Position numbers and translations under genes: made by a program. The notes under the pieces are model-generated. The model did no database searches. It was given only the letters and a program-made list of their open reading frames with translations, and was not told the origin of the DNA. Shown here piece by piece: positions 61,013 to 64,000 of a DNA stretch of 64,000 nt (position 1 is the stretch's first letter; each line of letters begins with the position of its first letter). Source of the stretch: Anisakis pegreffii (lineage: Eukaryota; Nematoda; Chromadorea; Rhabditida; Anisakidae); the NCBI GenBank assembly GCA_035041965.1, contig JAPYMA010003011.1:248001-312000 (forward strand), given 5' to 3'.

Positions 61013-64000
61013 ATGTTCTATTGTTCTATTGCTGTCAAAGAGTATCTTGTAGAGCTACGAAAAAAAAATTCACTATATCATTAGTTGTCTAATATTTCAC
61101 TATAGGTCACCTTCTAACATTCAGAATGAATTACGCTTAAATCGTGTCTTGAGAAGATTTTACTGACAATCAGTGGGACAACTGGGTGAATCACTGGAAA
61201 ATAGCTATGTTAAAAATGTTTTTGATTTTTGAAAACAACTGTGCGGTATGAATGAACACTAGAAGAAGTTTCGCTGATGAGCAAAAGAATGGCTCACTCG
61301 TTCAGCTGCTTTCCGTTCAAGTTTTTTCGTGTGAAAGAAGCATCAAAGTGCTGAGAATAAAGCACAAGAAACATGTATTCATCACGGAATGCACATACAT
61401 CAATGCATCAGTTCGCTTGCGAGGCAAATTAATCAACTAACCCCTCAACAACTCGTTCTCATGATTTGCCGTTTCGTTATTTGTTCAGCAAACAATGTAG
61501 AAATACGAACTTTTTAGGCAACCACGTTACTCGTTCCTATTGATCGAAGTTCTTCTTTGAATCATTGCTGTTTAAATTAATTGTTGCCACTAGGCGACAA
61601 ACATCTGATGCGTTACGAACTGATCATTTACGTTGTGCACATGTTGCGGTTGGTTGTTCGTTAATCCGACGAGAGTGTCACATTATTTATGCAAATACGT
61701 GACGGATTTCGCTCGAATTTCCTTCTTCATGTTCGCTCTTGTGTTTCACCCAGTTGATGCTGTAGCTTCAGCATTTGAAGTTAATTTTCAAGTTTCAAAA
61801 TAATACCTGAATGGTTTCTTGTAATAAAAAGATCCTGATGTTGCCTAGATACGTGCAATAGTGACCATAAATTGATTCGTTCATTGCAATTTTCGTCAGT
61901 AATTTGCCGTCTCGTGATACGCATTCATCAAATGACTATCGGTTTTCAAGACAGCTGAAAAACTGTCATAAATAATGAGAAAGGTATGTTGAAAGTGGCG
62001 AGCGTTGAACTCTGTGAAGACGGCTCATTACTGCATTTTGTTGTAATCGTTTCCATTATAAGCTTTTGACACCGAGTGATACGATGCATGCTAAATGTTC
62101 CTATTTGACTCATTCACATTAACGATTATTGAGGTGTCGTTTGGTTCATGAGCTAAGCGCAGTGTAATAGTTTTTGCGCAAGAGTATTTCAGCATCAAAA
62201 AATAACATTCGCAAAAATTAAATTAATTGGTTTAGGTAGTGTTTTTTGAACTGATTTCAGCGTCCATCATGAAAATTCGTAAAACTAGTTGATTTACTGT
62301 TAGGTAATGTTTCATTTTCTTTTAGGTGTCGATCTCAAAATTGATTGTTTTTTTTTCAATTTTCATTGTTTTTATGCGGCAAAACTGGACTGTTTCAAGC
62401 AGTTCTACGAGCAATGAATTGATATAAGCGATTTTCTCGGAGCGTTCACACACGTTTGATCGTTGTGAAAATTTTACGGGCGTTTTTGGTATGTTCAAGA
62501 CGGTTTGGTGAAGAACGAGTGATTCTGAATGGATAAGTTATGCATACAATTCATAAGTTAATGTTGATTCACAAGCATGACGTAATCTGCAAGCCATCAA
62601 CAGCTGTTCGCAGCAATGTGAAGCGTTTAAAAGAAAGTACCTCAACGGCTTTAATAATCTATTACTCGAGATGAACAGTTGGTCTTCAATGAAATTACAA
62701 TATTCATGATATTACTCCGTTTCGATTTATTGATGCGTCGAACGACGGCACATTTGATGAATGAAAAAAAAAATTGAAAAAAACAATCAAGTGATAAAAG
62801 CCTCTTGTATTCAGTCCCGACACTAAGCAAGTGTACCTTTTTATTAATTGAAACATTAAGATGAATAATGATCTTTCATGATTTCAATCAAACTTGCCAA
62901 TGCAAAGACTGCTTATTCGCGTCAATGTTTTGCAAAAGTTTGGATTGTGCAACAAATAAATAGCAATTGTCTACTACAGAATTCTGGGTGATCTCTTTCT
63001 ACGGTGGTTCAATTGGACTTTGCGTCACTCATTCATTGCTCAAATGCGTTTAGCTGAAATCATTTTTGGTTGATTGAAAGTCGTCTTAAGTCACTCAGTT
63101 CACTCGCTGTTGACAGTTGAACAACTGCAAATTTAATTTTAAAATTGATTCAGTGCTTTTTTTCCATATTCTCGATTTAGTATAACAAATTCTTTGTTTT
63201 CTTTTTCCACGGCAGAATTTTAGATGAAGAAATTTGGTCATTTCATGTCTTGACGTTTATGTTCAGACATAAATCAAGTAGTAAGAAAACGTTTTTCAGT
63301 ATCTCGTTGGGATGAGAAAACAATTTCTCCTGTGAAAGCTAGCAAGAATCACATTTGGAATCTCATCTCGTGTTGTTTTTCACAGGACTATCATTTTTCC
63401 ACCTAAGGCATGGTTGCTTTCCAAATTTCCATGCATCATAATGTGTGAGATTAATTCGGGATGGAAAAACTCAACCCGATATCTGATGGGTTTTTTGTAA
63501 AATCACTTTCAGATGGAATGAGCACAAAACGCTCACATCTGCTCAGCAAAGTGCCAATCGCTGAGTACTTTCGGCCTTAATTATGTGCACTTTTTATTTC
63601 GTTAACTGTCGCAATTCGTTTTCGCTTATCACTTTAATTATGTCAAGCATGTTCCAGTGAAACTATTAATATTTATGTTATGGTGGTGAAGAGCAATTAA
63701 ACGGCATCTGAATACGTCTAACATTTCGAAAATATTTTGTAGTTTCATTGCGTTTGATATTGTCCTCATTAGCAGCTAAACGCTAAGCACCTTTTCTTTT
63801 TCAATATAATACTCAACTGATCGCTCCAAATTACTTCTGTAGCGATCAGTTACTTTGTAGCGATCAAATTACTTTGTAAAAATCTCATCGATTCATTAAC
63901 AAATAAAATTCATCGACCATTGCGAAATAATCATCCCATAATGACTTTTCAGAAATATAATAGCTTCTATAATCCTTTCGCTAAATGATACGATGCTTAA

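Larger units (their letters stand above)
59404..64000. other. Gene-poor region after the R-SNARE gene
   Basis: Apart from the foldback element at 60232-61012 no feature is recognisable. Frames longer than 60 codons are few, and two of them are the arms of that element. From about 61450 to 64000 I see only AT-rich sequence with poly-A/T runs. Confidence 0.5.

Noticed and set aside
1..64000. CRISPR arrays, bacterial operons or an integrated viral genome
   Set aside because: No regularly spaced direct repeats, no ribosome-binding-site-led gene runs and no polymerase, integrase or capsid motif were seen; all firm genes are intron-rich animal genes.

Overview
The window is eukaryotic, AT-rich and looks like nuclear DNA of a nematode. 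Every recognisable gene is broken into small exons of about 50-300 bases with GT..AG introns of about 100 bases to over 1 kb. Two genes have a TTTCAG acceptor placed just before the first ATG, as expected for spliced-leader trans-splicing, and gene density is low. The species cannot be named from the sequence. None of the main genes is a single long open frame; they were recovered by joining exons whose splice phases fit.

Layout: (1) 1-5528, no gene recognised. (2) 5529-10894, minus strand: alkylglycerol monooxygenase (AGMO/TMEM195), eight solid exons with all expected metal-binding histidines and an unresolved C-terminus. (3) About 9.8 kb of intergenic DNA with a diverged duplication, tandem repeats and only doubtful small ORFs. 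(4) 20734-31861, plus strand: a complete 19-exon TRPC cation channel gene of 1081 codons, TRP-1-like. (5) 32618-34228, minus strand, tail-to-tail with TRPC: a Sprouty-type cysteine-rich RAS/MAPK regulator whose 5' end is not found. (6) 34229-48994, gene-poor, with isolated exon candidates, a G-quadruplex motif and repeats. (7) 48995-50974, plus strand: the 3' part of an unidentified membrane protein gene. (8) 55141-57512, plus strand: a gene whose first visible exon carries a FLYWCH-like zinc-binding module. (9) 58461-59403, plus strand: a compact three-exon synaptobrevin/VAMP-type R-SNARE. (10) The rest is gene-poor and holds a foldback element (60232-61012) with a 64-base near-perfect palindrome inside it. 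A second, older foldback lies at 52604-53085.

The genes are not an operon or a functional cluster. They mix strands and roles: ether-lipid cleavage, receptor-operated calcium entry, growth-factor signal damping and vesicle fusion. I see no bacterial operon, CRISPR array, rRNA gene or convincing tRNA. The most notable points are the Sprouty-type gene in a worm-like genome, the full TRPC model with an altered pore motif, the R-SNARE hidden in tiny exons, the unidentified membrane and zinc-finger genes, and the two foldback structures.
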